From positions 1,612,001 to 1,676,000 of the forward strand of contig NZ_CP172882.1 in assembly GCF_050529585.1 (NCBI RefSeq): a DNA stretch of 64,000 nt. Direction: 5' to 3'. A program made the position numbers and the translations under genes. Of the stretch, positions 26,149 through 34,707 are shown in pieces. The first letter of the stretch is position 1, and each line of letters starts with the position of its first letter. The notes below the pieces were generated by a model. That model searched no databases, was not told where the DNA came from, and saw only the letters and a list, made by a program, of their open reading frames with translations. The stretch is from Enterococcus_D sp050529585 (lineage in GTDB: Bacteria > Bacillota > Bacilli > Lactobacillales > Enterococcaceae).

Positions 26149-26724
26149 TCAATGTGCATCATTTTTTGCTTCATCTTGACTATGAGAATTTTTCCATTCC
26201 TCTTGGGCACGAACCCGTGCTTGTTCTTCAACTTCTCTGGCTTTTTCAACCTCTGCTTCTACTTCTTCGTAATCGAAACGTGAAATCTCCCCGCCTAGTT
26301 CGTGCATGATCAATTGGTTTAATGGGCGATTGTCCTCTTCATCAGCAAGCAGCAATAATCCCGTACTTCCTTCACTGATTTGTTGACCTACATGTTCAAA
26401 CAATAGTTGCGCATTTTGAATTTCTTTGGCATCTTTACTGGCACCGATCATACTGCCGCCAAACCACCCCAACATGATGCCAAGCGGGCCGCCAAGAATA
26501 CCCACGAGCATACCGATCAATCCGCCTGTTGATGTTTTGTTACTTCCAGTAAAATCAAGAAAATCTTCGATCTTGAACTGATGGACGCCCGTATTCGTAT
26601 GGGTCAATACTGCCATCTGCTCTCCTTTGATCCCCCGGCTGGCATGCAATCTCTTGACCTCAGAAAAGGCTTGAAAGGCTTTAGCATTGGCATCAAAATT
26701 CATTACAATTACACGTTTTGGCAT
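26149..26724 (-). CDS. DUF1269-like protein with glycine-rich membrane segment
   Basis: 191 residues. The N-terminal domain (MPKRVIVMNFD...FSEVKRL) fits DUF1269-type stress-associated proteins. A central Gly-rich hydrophobic hairpin (about 67-95) could enter a membrane. The C-terminal third is a charged helix or coiled coil rich in Glu and Arg. Function unknown. The start is ATG 26724, with AGGAG 8 bases upstream. It appears monocistronic. Confidence 0.65.
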   Translation of the reverse strand: MPKRVIVMNFDANAKAFQAFSEVKRLHASRGIKGEQMAVLTHTNTGVHQFKIEDFLDFTGSNKTSTGGLIGMLVGILGGPLGIMLGWFGGSMIGASKDAKEIQNAQLLFEHVGQQISEGSTGLLLLADEEDNRPLNQLIMHELGGEISRFDYEEVEAEVEKAREVEEQARVRAQEEWKNSHSQDEAKNDAH

Positions 26725-26797
26725 GAAAATCACTCCTATTCATTTTTATGGATCTCTTTTATTTAACAGTATATGATTTAGACTAAAAAATAAACAA

Positions 26798-26856
26798 AAA
26801 AGACCGCAAATCACTGTTTTCTTATCGAAAATCAGTGATTTACCGTCTTATACGCT
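26798..26856 (-). terminator. terminator of obg
   Basis: On the minus strand TAAATCACTG pairs with CAGTGATTTG, extended by AAGAC/GTCTT, and followed by TTTTT. Confidence 0.75.
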
Positions 26857-26896
26857 ACAAGAAGCTGTTATTTTGTCAAAAAGCAGCTAGTTTATA

Positions 26897-28210
26897 CTAC
26901 TCGACAAATTCAAATTCAAAGTTACCGATGCGCACAATATCGCCATCTTTGGCTCCACGTGCCCGTAAAGCCTCATCGACGCCCAATCCACGTAATTGAC
27001 GCGCAAACCGCATCACCGTTTCATCGTGGTCAAAATTGGTCATCTGGAAGAGCTTCTCAATCTTGTCACCAGTCAACACCCAGGTTGCATCTGGTTCACG
27101 ATCGATTTGGAAGACTGGTTCGTCTGATTTGAAGCCATATTGAACGATATCTTCTTCTATTTCCTCATCATACAACAAGAACTCCGGTGTCACTTCAATC
27201 AAATCGGCAGTAGCATTCAACAGACTATCGATCCCTTTTCTGGTCACCCCTGAAATAGGGAAAATCATTGGTCCTTCTGCGAATTCATCTGTCTGTTCTT
27301 GGGCTAGTTTTTCTTTGAAGGCTTCTAAGTTTTCTTCTGCATCTGGCATATCCATTTTATTGGCTACAATGATTTGCGGTCTTTCTAACAAACGCAAATT
27401 ATGGGTAGACAACTCATGGTTGATCGCCAAATAATCTTCATACGGATCGCGGCCTTCCATGCCACTCATATCGACAACGTGTAAAATCACCCGTGTTCTT
27501 TCGATATGACGTAAAAATTGCGTACCTAGTCCGACCCCTTGAGAAGCACCTTCGATCAAACCTGGTAAATCAGCAACTGCGAAGCTGCGACCGTCAGATG
27601 TTGTGACCATCCCTAAATTTGGCACCAATGTTGTAAAATGATAAGCGCCGATTTTGGGGCGAGCTGATGAGATCACTGATAATAAAGTTGATTTTCCTAC
27701 TGAAGGAAAACCTACCAAGCCGACATCAGCTAAAACTTTCAATTCCAGCTCGATTTTTCTTTCTTGACCTGGTTCTCCGTTTTCTGCCAATTCTGGTGCT
27801 GGATTCTTCGGAGAAGCAAAGCGTGTGTTGCCGCGCCCGCCGCGTCCTCCTTTGGCGATCACCAGCGTCTGACCTTGCTCGATCAAATCACCTAACAAAG
27901 CACCAGTATCCGCATCCCGCACAGTGGTTCCTTGTGGCACCTTGATGTAAGTATCATCTGAGCCACGGCCATGCATGCCTTTGCTCATGCCGTTTTCCCC
28001 TGGTTGGGCTTTAAAATGACGATTGAAACGAAAATCCATCAACGTACGCAAGCCTTCATCGACGACCAATACGACGTCACCGCCATGACCGCCATCGCCG
28101 CCGGCTGGTCCGCCATCGGGTACATATTTTTCTCTGCGGAATGCGACCATCCCATCGCCGCCTTTCCCCGCTTTCACATCGATCGTTACTTGATCTAAAA
28201 ACATGGACAT
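26897..28210 (-). CDS. obg: Obg GTPase
   Basis: A 437-residue essential GTPase of ribosome maturation and stress signalling. It has the glycine-rich Obg fold (about 1-158, repeated GGxGG), then the G domain with GFPSVGKST (about 164-172, G1), DLPGLIEGA (G3) and NKMD (G4). The C-terminal OCT domain follows (about 355-430). The length is typical. The start is ATG 28210, with GGAGG 7 bases upstream. Confidence 0.96.
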   Translation of the reverse strand: MSMFLDQVTIDVKAGKGGDGMVAFRREKYVPDGGPAGGDGGHGGDVVLVVDEGLRTLMDFRFNRHFKAQPGENGMSKGMHGRGSDDTYIKVPQGTTVRDADTGALLGDLIEQGQTLVIAKGGRGGRGNTRFASPKNPAPELAENGEPGQERKIELELKVLADVGLVGFPSVGKSTLLSVISSARPKIGAYHFTTLVPNLGMVTTSDGRSFAVADLPGLIEGASQGVGLGTQFLRHIERTRVILHVVDMSGMEGRDPYEDYLAINHELSTHNLRLLERPQIIVANKMDMPDAEENLEAFKEKLAQEQTDEFAEGPMIFPISGVTRKGIDSLLNATADLIEVTPEFLLYDEEIEEDIVQYGFKSDEPVFQIDREPDATWVLTGDKIEKLFQMTNFDHDETVMRFARQLRGLGVDEALRARGAKDGDIVRIGNFEFEFVE

Positions 28211-28309
28211 GATTTGTCCTCCATTCTTTTTTTGCTACCTTCTGTTTATTTGATTATCAGTTATCCCACATGATGTGGTTCCTATTTCTCTTATAAGAAA
28301 GCCTATTTT

Positions 28310-28338
28310 ATTGTAACGACCGAAAGTGCTTTTGTCCA
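28310..28338 (-). promoter_or_regulatory. obg promoter
   Basis: TGGACA (28338-28333), 17-base spacer, TACAAT (28315-28310). The leader also contains CCACATCATGTGG (28278-28266), a short dyad of unknown role. The remaining stretch 28211-28443 shows no gene. Confidence 0.65.
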
Positions 28339-28443
28339 TCTTTTCTCTTTGATTTCGTTAAGTTTATGCGAATTCTTAAGCCTTGGAACGTTCAAGCACA
28401 TTCAAATAACGTCTCTTTCTACAGGGGCATTCGCAAAAGTCCA

Positions 28444-29379
28444 TTACTTGTCGTATGCTGCAAGAAAATCTGCGATCTGTTTTTTATACGCTTCTGGATC
28501 CATCTTATAACTTTCCGCATGTTCTGCACCTGCCACGATCCATTTTTCTTTTGGTGCCGTTGTGGCATTGTATAAGGTATCCACCATCTCATAGGGAACA
28601 AAAGTATCCGCATCTCCATGAATAAAAAAGATTGGGCGGGTATTTTTGGCCAATTGCTTGACCGCATCAGCTTCACCAAACCAATAACCTGCACGAATTT
28701 TGGTGACCAAACTGGTTACATTCATCAATGGAAAGGCCGGCAGCCCAAACAATTGATCTAATTGATAACCCAATTCAGCGTTGACCGATGTGTAGCCGCA
28801 ATCTTCAATAATTGATGTCACATTTTTTGGTAGTTCTTCACCACTTGTCATCATGACCGTAGCGGCACCCATGCTGATACCGTATAAAGTAATGGTTTCA
28901 TCTGAACCATTCATGTCAAGGATATGATTGATCCATTGCAGATAGTCTTTGCGTTCTGGCCAACCGAAGCCGATATAGTCGCCTTCGCTCTTGCCGTGCC
29001 CACGGGCATCTGGAACCAATACGTTGTATCCTAAGTCATGATAGATTTTGGCGTAATCTGCCATCGTCTCTGCGTTACCCATATAGCCATGGGCAATGAT
29101 CGCTGTTTTGCCTTGAGGATCTTCAGCCGGTAAATAGATCGCCGATAACTGCAAGCCATCCTCACTGGTCAACATCTGCATTTGCCGATTGTCTGTATCT
29201 TTGAACCATGCTTGGTTACTTGCTTTGGTTTGGCTCTCATCTGTTCCCGCAGTATCTCCTTCCAAAAAATCTTTTTCTGACGGTACGACTGCATAGTTGT
29301 AAAAATAATTTCCTGCAAAGCCTAATCCGATCACTGCCAAAAGAATGATTCCTATCAATATTTTCCAACGCCATTTCAC
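28444..29379 (-). CDS. membrane-anchored alpha/beta hydrolase (YqkD-like)
   Basis: About 311 residues. A short basic start and one N-terminal membrane helix (about 6-27) put the hydrolase outside the membrane. The alpha/beta-hydrolase fold shows HGYMGN (oxyanion region), DARGHGKS, nucleophile GISMG, HGDADTFVP (acid) and the final His in GAEHAES. It could be an esterase or acyl hydrolase; the substrate is unknown. The start is uncertain: GTG 29379 has AGGG about 11 bases upstream, and GTG codons at 29388, 29400 or 29430 are alternatives. Confidence 0.75.
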   Translation of the reverse strand: MKWRWKILIGIILLAVIGLGFAGNYFYNYAVVPSEKDFLEGDTAGTDESQTKASNQAWFKDTDNRQMQMLTSEDGLQLSAIYLPAEDPQGKTAIIAHGYMGNAETMADYAKIYHDLGYNVLVPDARGHGKSEGDYIGFGWPERKDYLQWINHILDMNGSDETITLYGISMGAATVMMTSGEELPKNVTSIIEDCGYTSVNAELGYQLDQLFGLPAFPLMNVTSLVTKIRAGYWFGEADAVKQLAKNTRPIFFIHGDADTFVPYEMVDTLYNATTAPKEKWIVAGAEHAESYKMDPEAYKKQIADFLAAYDK

Positions 29380-29540
29380 TTTTCTCACGTCCCTATTCAC
29401 TTGTTTACATAATAAGATTATCGCAACCACTTATCCTACACTCTTGTGGTCCTTTCATAAAATACCGTTTTTAGCTTTCATTTGTCAACTAAATAAAAAA
29501 GCATACCCAATCCTTTGGGCATGCTTCTTTTACACTCATT

Positions 29541-30632
29541 TTATTTATTTTCTGCCAACTTAAAGCTTGACCATGGTTTTAAGAAATCAAGTAAAAATAA
29601 TTCTTCATCTGTTATTTTCCCAACAACATTGACACGTCCATCATTTTTCATTTCTTTCAAAGCAATTTGGGTTTCGCCTTTATACTGACCATAGCCCTCA
29701 TTGTCGATCAAGACATCACCGCGAACCATATCCTTGGTATCATGGGCTGGGAAATCTTTGTCTTTATAATAGACCCGTGTCATGGTTGAACGTAAAATAT
29801 ATTCTGAACGATCCCCGCGATAGCTATGCAAGTTGTCAAATAGACATACCCGTTCATTCTCCGTGATACCTGATGTCACGTCAATACGCAATGTTGGATA
29901 ATCGGCATTGAAGGCTTCTGCCATTGCAGCTAGTTCTGTTTCAGATGCATAGGCATTTCCTACTGAAATATCATCGATCAATCCAGTAAGCACCAAATGC
30001 TTGACTTGTGTCGCAATCGGCAGATCACGATGATCTTCTAGTGAGCAAAGACCATCTTGTGTTGGCCAAGGACCAAAATCAGCATCATGAGAATTGACAA
30101 ATGCCATCGTATTTAAATTATATTTGCGGAATTTCTCAGAACAGAAGACGAAATGGTCATAACCTAATCCAGAGTAGCGATGTGGATAAAAATTATGTGA
30201 ACCCAATAGATTGTCGGTATTAGGTGAATAACTCATGATATTGTCAACATAACCTGTACCAGAGCTCATATTGATTTCGATTTTGATGCCATAAGGATTA
30301 CGGGTCATTTTGGCTTCTTCCGCACCGGTAAATCCGATATCTAAACGGACACCATAGGCACCCATTTCATCGAAGAAAGATAAGTCATCGTAAGATATAC
30401 CCAATTGGTCAAATAAACCTGGATTGATATCGACCATCACTTCCATCCCTAATTGATTGGCATAATCCACCACTTGCTTAAAATCAGCTAAGACTTTTTC
30501 TTTGTCATCATTGATTTGCAATAAACTTGTGAAGACGCGTTTAAATCCATACTTATGCGCCAAATCTAAATACGCTTTGTCCTTTTCGAATGTTGAACGT
30601 TCTGGATAAATCGAAATACCTAATTTTCCCAT
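29541..30632 (-). CDS. mupG: 6-phospho-N-acetylmuramidase MupG (DUF871)
   Basis: A 363-residue DUF871 TIM-barrel protein. In S. aureus MupG cleaves MurNAc-6-phosphate-GlcNAc during cell-wall recycling. The N-terminus (GKLGISIYPERSTFEKD), VDINPGLF and the NFYPHRYSGLGYDHF region are family hallmarks. The start is ATG 30632, with GGAGG 7 bases upstream. It stands alone here; no murQ or PTS gene adjoins it. A -10 element TATAAT and a dyad (30664-30676) lie upstream. Confidence 0.85.
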   Translation of the reverse strand: MGKLGISIYPERSTFEKDKAYLDLAHKYGFKRVFTSLLQINDDKEKVLADFKQVVDYANQLGMEVMVDINPGLFDQLGISYDDLSFFDEMGAYGVRLDIGFTGAEEAKMTRNPYGIKIEINMSSGTGYVDNIMSYSPNTDNLLGSHNFYPHRYSGLGYDHFVFCSEKFRKYNLNTMAFVNSHDADFGPWPTQDGLCSLEDHRDLPIATQVKHLVLTGLIDDISVGNAYASETELAAMAEAFNADYPTLRIDVTSGITENERVCLFDNLHSYRGDRSEYILRSTMTRVYYKDKDFPAHDTKDMVRGDVLIDNEGYGQYKGETQIALKEMKNDGRVNVVGKITDEELFLLDFLKPWSSFKLAENK

Positions 30633-30663
30633 CAAAAAACCTCCTATAATTTTCTATCCGTTA

Positions 30664-30676
30664 GATACAATGTATC
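30664..30676 (-). promoter_or_regulatory. dyad in the mupG leader, candidate operator
   Basis: GATACAATGTATC is a near-perfect palindrome (centre base apart) lying between the mupG -10 box and its ribosome site. The position suits a repressor roadblock; the regulator is unknown. Confidence 0.45.
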
Positions 30677-30813
30677 CTCTTTCATTATAACAAAGATTCA
30701 AAAAGTGGTCTACACCTTTGAGGCTTTATCTAGCAGAGAGAAAGAAATCTGCGCTTTCATCTAACGGGCTTTTTTGTTATCATAAATCTATTGATGAAGG
30801 AAGGATTGAAACG

Positions 30814-31551
30814 ATGAAAAAATGGTTATATACACTCACAGCTGCAGCTAGTCTCTTGTTGCTTGCAGCTTGCAGCAATGGTACGACCGATAGTTCTGAT
30901 ACAGCAGAAAGCACGTCCACTTCTGAGTCTGTTGATCTAAATGCTTTGGTATTGCCGCAACTCGAAACAGAGATCCAAGAAAATGAAGATGTCGTTGAAA
31001 TGGTCACCAGCGAAGGCTCGATCAAAATCAAATTATTTCCAGAATTAGCACCAAAAGCCGTGGAGAATTTTATGACTCATGCCAAAGACGGGTACTATGA
31101 TGGGGTAACGTTCCATCGCGTCATAGACGAGTTTATGATTCAAGGTGGAGATCCTAAAGGCGACGGTACTGGTGGTGAAAGTATTTGGGGTGAAGGTTTC
31201 GGCGAAGAGATTTCAAACCAGCTCTATCACATACGTGGTGCATTGGCGATGGCCAAATCAAGTTTGCCAAACAGTCAAGGGAGCCAATTTTATATCGTGC
31301 AAAATGATCAAGATATGTCTGATGGATTGGCCGTTCAACATTATCCGCAAAAAATCATCGATGCCTATAAAAATGGTGGTACACCAAGTTTAGACTTTGA
31401 ATACACGGTCTTCGGACAAGTGATCGAGGGAATGGATGTCGTTGACAAAATCGCTCAGGCGGAAACGACTGCATCCGCTAGTGGCGAAAACTCAACACCT
31501 GTCGACCCAGTCAAAATCGAAAAAATCAATATTATCCAAGAAGCCAAATAA
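30814..31551 (+). CDS. cyclophilin-type peptidyl-prolyl isomerase, lipoprotein
   Basis: A 245-residue surface-anchored proline isomerase that helps fold exported proteins. The N-terminal signal with lipobox LLAAC (Cys about 19) is followed by a Ser/Thr/Asp-rich linker and the cyclophilin domain (about 60-240). The domain has FHRVIDEFMIQGGDP, the active-site Arg in FHRV, and NSQGSQFYI. The start is ATG 30814, with GGAAGG upstream. It is monocistronic, with a terminator behind it. Confidence 0.92.
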   Translation: MKKWLYTLTAAASLLLLAACSNGTTDSSDTAESTSTSESVDLNALVLPQLETEIQENEDVVEMVTSEGSIKIKLFPELAPKAVENFMTHAKDGYYDGVTFHRVIDEFMIQGGDPKGDGTGGESIWGEGFGEEISNQLYHIRGALAMAKSSLPNSQGSQFYIVQNDQDMSDGLAVQHYPQKIIDAYKNGGTPSLDFEYTVFGQVIEGMDVVDKIAQAETTASASGENSTPVDPVKIEKINIIQEAK

Positions 31552-31554
31552 AAC

Positions 31555-31593
31555 ATGCCAGCATCCGTCCTTTTGAGTGATAGATGCTGGCAT
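31555..31593. terminator. bidirectional terminator between the cyclophilin gene and fabZ
   Basis: Arms ATGCCAGCAT and ATGCTGGCAT separated by about 19 bases, with T-rich flanks. Confidence 0.75.
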
Positions 31594-31597
31594 TTAT

Positions 31598-32038
31598 TTA
31601 TTTTTGATTACCTACGATGAATGTAAATTCACACTCAGCGACTTTCTTCCCTTCGACTGTTGCCACAGCATCTGCTGTGCCAACTGACCCTTTGATTTTT
31701 TTGATCTCAAAAACAAGTTTCATCGTATCTCCAGGGACAACTTTTTGGCGGAATTTCGCTTTGTTGATACCACCAATATAAGCGGTACGCCCTTGGAACT
31801 CTTCTGATTTTAAGATAAGGATCGATCCAGCTTGTGCCAAAGTTTCCAAAATCAACGCCCCGGGCATTACTGGATTGCCTGGAAAATGGCCTTGAAAAAA
31901 ATCTTCGTTGATCGTAACATTTTTCGTTGCAACAATTTTTTTGCCAGACTCGATTTCATCAACATAATCAATATAAATAATTGGGTAGCGATTTGGAATC
32001 AAATCCATGACTTCTGTCTCAGTCAATAATTTCTTCAT
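31598..32038 (-). CDS. fabZ: 3-hydroxyacyl-ACP dehydratase (FabZ/FabN type)
   Basis: A 146-residue hot-dog-fold enzyme of fatty-acid synthesis. The catalytic His lies in FFQGHFPGNPVMPG (about 48-61) and the Glu in ILETLAQAG (about 64-72). Enterococci carry FabZ and the isomerising FabN, which are hard to separate by eye. Pairing with fabI hints at FabN, since those two cluster in E. faecalis, but there they are co-directional; here they are divergent. Confidence 0.85.
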   Translation of the reverse strand: MKKLLTETEVMDLIPNRYPIIYIDYVDEIESGKKIVATKNVTINEDFFQGHFPGNPVMPGALILETLAQAGSILILKSEEFQGRTAYIGGINKAKFRQKVVPGDTMKLVFEIKKIKGSVGTADAVATVEGKKVAECEFTFIVGNQK

Positions 32039-32070
32039 GGTTTCCCTTCCTTGTTTAAAAATATATTATA

Positions 32071-32085
32071 GTTTGATTATCAAAG
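32071..32085 (-). promoter_or_regulatory. FabT-type operator on the fabZ side
   Basis: GTTTGATTATCAAAG fits the FabT palindrome (TTTGATNATCAAA-like). It lies directly upstream of the minus-strand -10 box TATAAT (32070-32065), so it would occlude the fabZ promoter. Confidence 0.75.
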
Positions 32086-32135
32086 TATCATAGTTCCGCT
32101 AAAATGGCAACTTATTTTTTACCAAGAAAAAAATA

Positions 32136-32150
32136 GTTTGACAATCAAAC
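32136..32150 (+). promoter_or_regulatory. FabT-type operator on the fabI side
   Basis: GTTTGACAATCAAAC is a perfect dyad (6-bp arms). It contains the -35 TTGACA (32138-32143) of the fabI promoter, whose -10 is AATAAT at 32161-32166 (spacing 17). Confidence 0.75.
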
Positions 32151-32240
32151 AATTATGCATAATAATTAGGAATCAAGAGTGTTCCTTGCTCTATTCATTA
32201 TTATACTTATTGATTGTTGACATTATTAAGGAGTGGAAAT

Positions 32241-32996
32241 ATGAGTTTTTTAACTGGAAAAAAAATCGTCGTTATGGGCGTTGCCAATAAACGCAGTATT
32301 GCGTGGGGCTGTGCACAAGCATTGAAACAACAAGGTGCCGAAGTCATCTATACGTATCAAAATGATCGGATGAAAAAACCGCTGGAACGTTTGTTGGATG
32401 AAGGAGAATTCACTGTCGAATGTGACGTGGCCAATGATGAGAGTATCGCAGCTGCCTTTGAGACCATCAAAACATACGCTGGTCAAATCGATGGTGTGGT
32501 ACATGCTGTGGCATATGCAAACAAGGAAGATCTGTCAGGAGATATTTTGAATATTTCTCGCGATGGCTATGCCTTGGCACAAGATATCAGCAGCTATTCG
32601 CTTATTGCTGTGACGAAATATGCCAAACCGATCCTGACCAAAAACGCTGGTATCGTGACCCTTTCTTATTTAGGCGCTGAACGCGCTGTACCTAATTATA
32701 ATATGATGGGTATCGCCAAAGCTGCATTGGAATCAAGTGTACGCTATCTAGCAGCTGAATTGTCTCCCCAAAAAATCCGCGTTAATGCGATTTCTGCCGG
32801 TGCCATCAAAACACTCGCTGTAACAGGGGTCAAAGACTATCAAAAACTGATTCAATTATCAGAAGATCGCACACCAGATCATGTAGGTGTCACCATCGAA
32901 GAAGTCGGCAATACTTGTGCCTTTTTGATCAGTCCGTTATCAAGCGGCATCATTGGTGAAGTCATCTTTGTTGACAAAGGGGTGCACTTATCTTAA
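32241..32996 (+). CDS. fabI: enoyl-ACP reductase I
   Basis: A 251-residue NADH/NADPH enoyl-ACP reductase performing the last step of fatty-acid elongation. The cofactor motif is GVANKRSIAWG (about 13-23). The active site Tyr-x6-Lys is YNMMGIAK (about 154-161), with an upstream Tyr in LSYLGAE. The start is ATG 32241, with AAGGAG upstream. It is divergent from fabZ with a FabT-like operator in its promoter. The enzyme is the target of triclosan-type inhibitors. Confidence 0.94.
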   Translation: MSFLTGKKIVVMGVANKRSIAWGCAQALKQQGAEVIYTYQNDRMKKPLERLLDEGEFTVECDVANDESIAAAFETIKTYAGQIDGVVHAVAYANKEDLSGDILNISRDGYALAQDISSYSLIAVTKYAKPILTKNAGIVTLSYLGAERAVPNYNMMGIAKAALESSVRYLAAELSPQKIRVNAISAGAIKTLAVTGVKDYQKLIQLSEDRTPDHVGVTIEEVGNTCAFLISPLSSGIIGEVIFVDKGVHLS

Positions 32997-33011
32997 ACAG
33001 ACATCAAATTT

Positions 33012-33047
33012 GTAGACTGCTGAAATGACAAGCAGTCTACTTTTTTT
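33012..33047 (+). terminator. terminator of fabI
   Basis: Arms GTAGACTGCT and AGCAGTCTAC, 9-base loop, then seven T. Confidence 0.9.
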
Positions 33048-33133
33048 GTTTGAAAGCCTTATGATAAATAAGTATTTTTGCAATTGTTGTTTATCTTCGT
33101 TAAAATAAACTCACTAAGTTTTGGAGGTAAATG

Positions 33134-34051
33134 ATGAAACTATTTATTCTTGCTGCATCCACCACGGACTCAAGTGGATCCAGCATCACAGAACCCGCTG
33201 CTGCCCAATTGAATGCCATTCAAAAGTGGTGGCAATCGATCAACTGGGAAGAGATCATCGGTATTTTGATCCAAAAAGCCTTGATGCTTTTCTTCCTCTT
33301 GATTTTATTTGGCATTTTGTTAAAGGTCAGCAATATTGTCATCGACCGCGTCTATCGGTCTTATGAAAAGAAAGCCACTTTCAATGCAAGTCGGATCAAC
33401 ACGATCCATACCTTGATCCGCAATATTGTGCATTATTCATTGGGCTTTTTCTTTGTCTATGCGCTTCTTTCAACGATTGGTGTCCCAGTCGGCTCCTTGC
33501 TTGCTGGTGCCGGGATCGTCGGGGTCGCACTTGGTTTAGGGGCACAAGGTTTTATGAACGATTTGATCACCGGTTTTTTTATTATAACTGAACAACAAAT
33601 CAATGTTGGCGACTATGTAAGATTGACCAATTTAACGTTAGAAGGAACCGTCACAAATGTGGGTATCCGAACAGTTCAACTAAAATCGGTGGATGGAACA
33701 GTCCACTACATTCCCAATCGCAACATCACTACGATCAGCAATACGTCTAGAGCAAATATGCAAGTAGTCGTAGATGTCCGTATTTTGCCTGCTGAAGGCT
33801 TAGATGATATTCGGCGTATCATTGAAGAGGTCAACCAAACGATTGCTGCACAACATGAAGCAGAGATTCAGACAGCCCCTGCTGTTTTTGGCTTAGTGGA
33901 TCTTGGCAACAACAACTTTGCGATTCGATCCACCATGTATGTATCTAATGGCACCCAATGGAAATTAAAAGAAGAATTTTTGGCCGCCTCCATCGATGCA
34001 CTGACCGAAAAAGGCTACACCATTCCTAATGCACCGATCGTCGGTATCTAA
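33134..34051 (+). CDS. small-conductance mechanosensitive channel, MscS family
   Basis: 305 residues. Three N-terminal membrane helices (about 40-60, 90-110 and 115-150) are followed by the cytoplasmic MscS beta-domain and C-terminal alpha/beta domain. The pore helix AGAGIVGVALGLGAQ (about 121-135), rich in Gly and Ala, and NVGDYVRLTNLTLEGTVTNVGIRT are diagnostic. It opens under membrane tension to release solutes in hypo-osmotic shock. The start is ATG 33134, with GGAGG 6 bases upstream; ATG 33131 is the alternative. Confidence 0.9.
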   Translation: MKLFILAASTTDSSGSSITEPAAAQLNAIQKWWQSINWEEIIGILIQKALMLFFLLILFGILLKVSNIVIDRVYRSYEKKATFNASRINTIHTLIRNIVHYSLGFFFVYALLSTIGVPVGSLLAGAGIVGVALGLGAQGFMNDLITGFFIITEQQINVGDYVRLTNLTLEGTVTNVGIRTVQLKSVDGTVHYIPNRNITTISNTSRANMQVVVDVRILPAEGLDDIRRIIEEVNQTIAAQHEAEIQTAPAVFGLVDLGNNNFAIRSTMYVSNGTQWKLKEEFLAASIDALTEKGYTIPNAPIVGI

Positions 34052-34100
34052 AAAAACCCCCGCAACAGTTCAGTTAAACGAACTGTTGCGGGGGTTTTTT
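34051..34100. terminator. strong bidirectional terminator between mscS and cbpB
   Basis: 20-bp arms (34051-34070 and 34081-34100) of A6-CCCCCGCAACAGTT type with a 10-base loop; T6 follows on both strands. Confidence 0.95.
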
Positions 34101-34115
34101 CTTTAGGTGCCTACA

Positions 34116-34619
34116 TCATACTACATGCAAAGATTCTGTTGGATGCGGTGTTTCTTCTTTTGAGATCAACATATAACGTCTTTCCAGCTCATGGGCGAGA
34201 TGGTTGACTGATTTCAAGATTTCCTTACGGGTCATGATACCAACAAAGACTTTATCTTCATCAACGATCGGTAAAAATGCCTGATCAACCAAAAGATGCA
34301 GCATATCTTCTAAATCACCATCTGATTTGATACACGCAACATTGACTTCCATTACATCTGCGACCGTCAGGCCTTCGATGTTGTCCATGCTAAACCCGGT
34401 CAGATCCATCATTTTTTCGACGATGTTTGATAGACTGATCAAGCCGACCAAATGATCTTCACTGTCTAATACGGGAATCTTTGAGTATCCTACTTTAGAT
34501 AATACAAGCAACGCATGACTTAATGGATGGTTATAAAACACAGATGCCACATTTTCTGCTGGTACCAAAAAATTCTCTTGATTTTCGAGTAAAATTTTTT
34601 CTACGGTTGGTCCTATCAA
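34116..34619 (-). CDS. cbpB: CBS-domain cyclic-di-AMP-binding protein, CbpB/DarB-like
   Basis: 167 residues with two tandem CBS domains (about 20-70 and 85-140). ENVASVFYNHPLSHALLVLSKVGYSKIPVLD (in parts) aligns by eye with B. subtilis DarB, which binds c-di-AMP and controls Rel and pyruvate carboxylase. The start chosen is TTG 34619: GGAGG lies 8 bases upstream and the resulting N-terminus matches DarB. An in-frame ATG at 34634 overlaps that ribosome site. The partners are not known for this organism. Confidence 0.8.
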   Translation of the reverse strand: MIGPTVEKILLENQENFLVPAENVASVFYNHPLSHALLVLSKVGYSKIPVLDSEDHLVGLISLSNIVEKMMDLTGFSMDNIEGLTVADVMEVNVACIKSDGDLEDMLHLLVDQAFLPIVDEDKVFVGIMTRKEILKSVNHLAHELERRYMLISKEETPHPTESLHVV

Positions 34620-34707
34620 TCTAACTGCCTCCATTTCACAACTACCCTCTTATTTTAACTGAAAATGAGAAAATAAGGGCGATACCTGCAAAATTATAAT
34701 GAAATTT

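Noticed and set aside
28266..28278. CCACATGATGTGG dyad in the obg leader
   Set aside because: Short and isolated; no promoter overlap or known regulator, so not listed as an operator.
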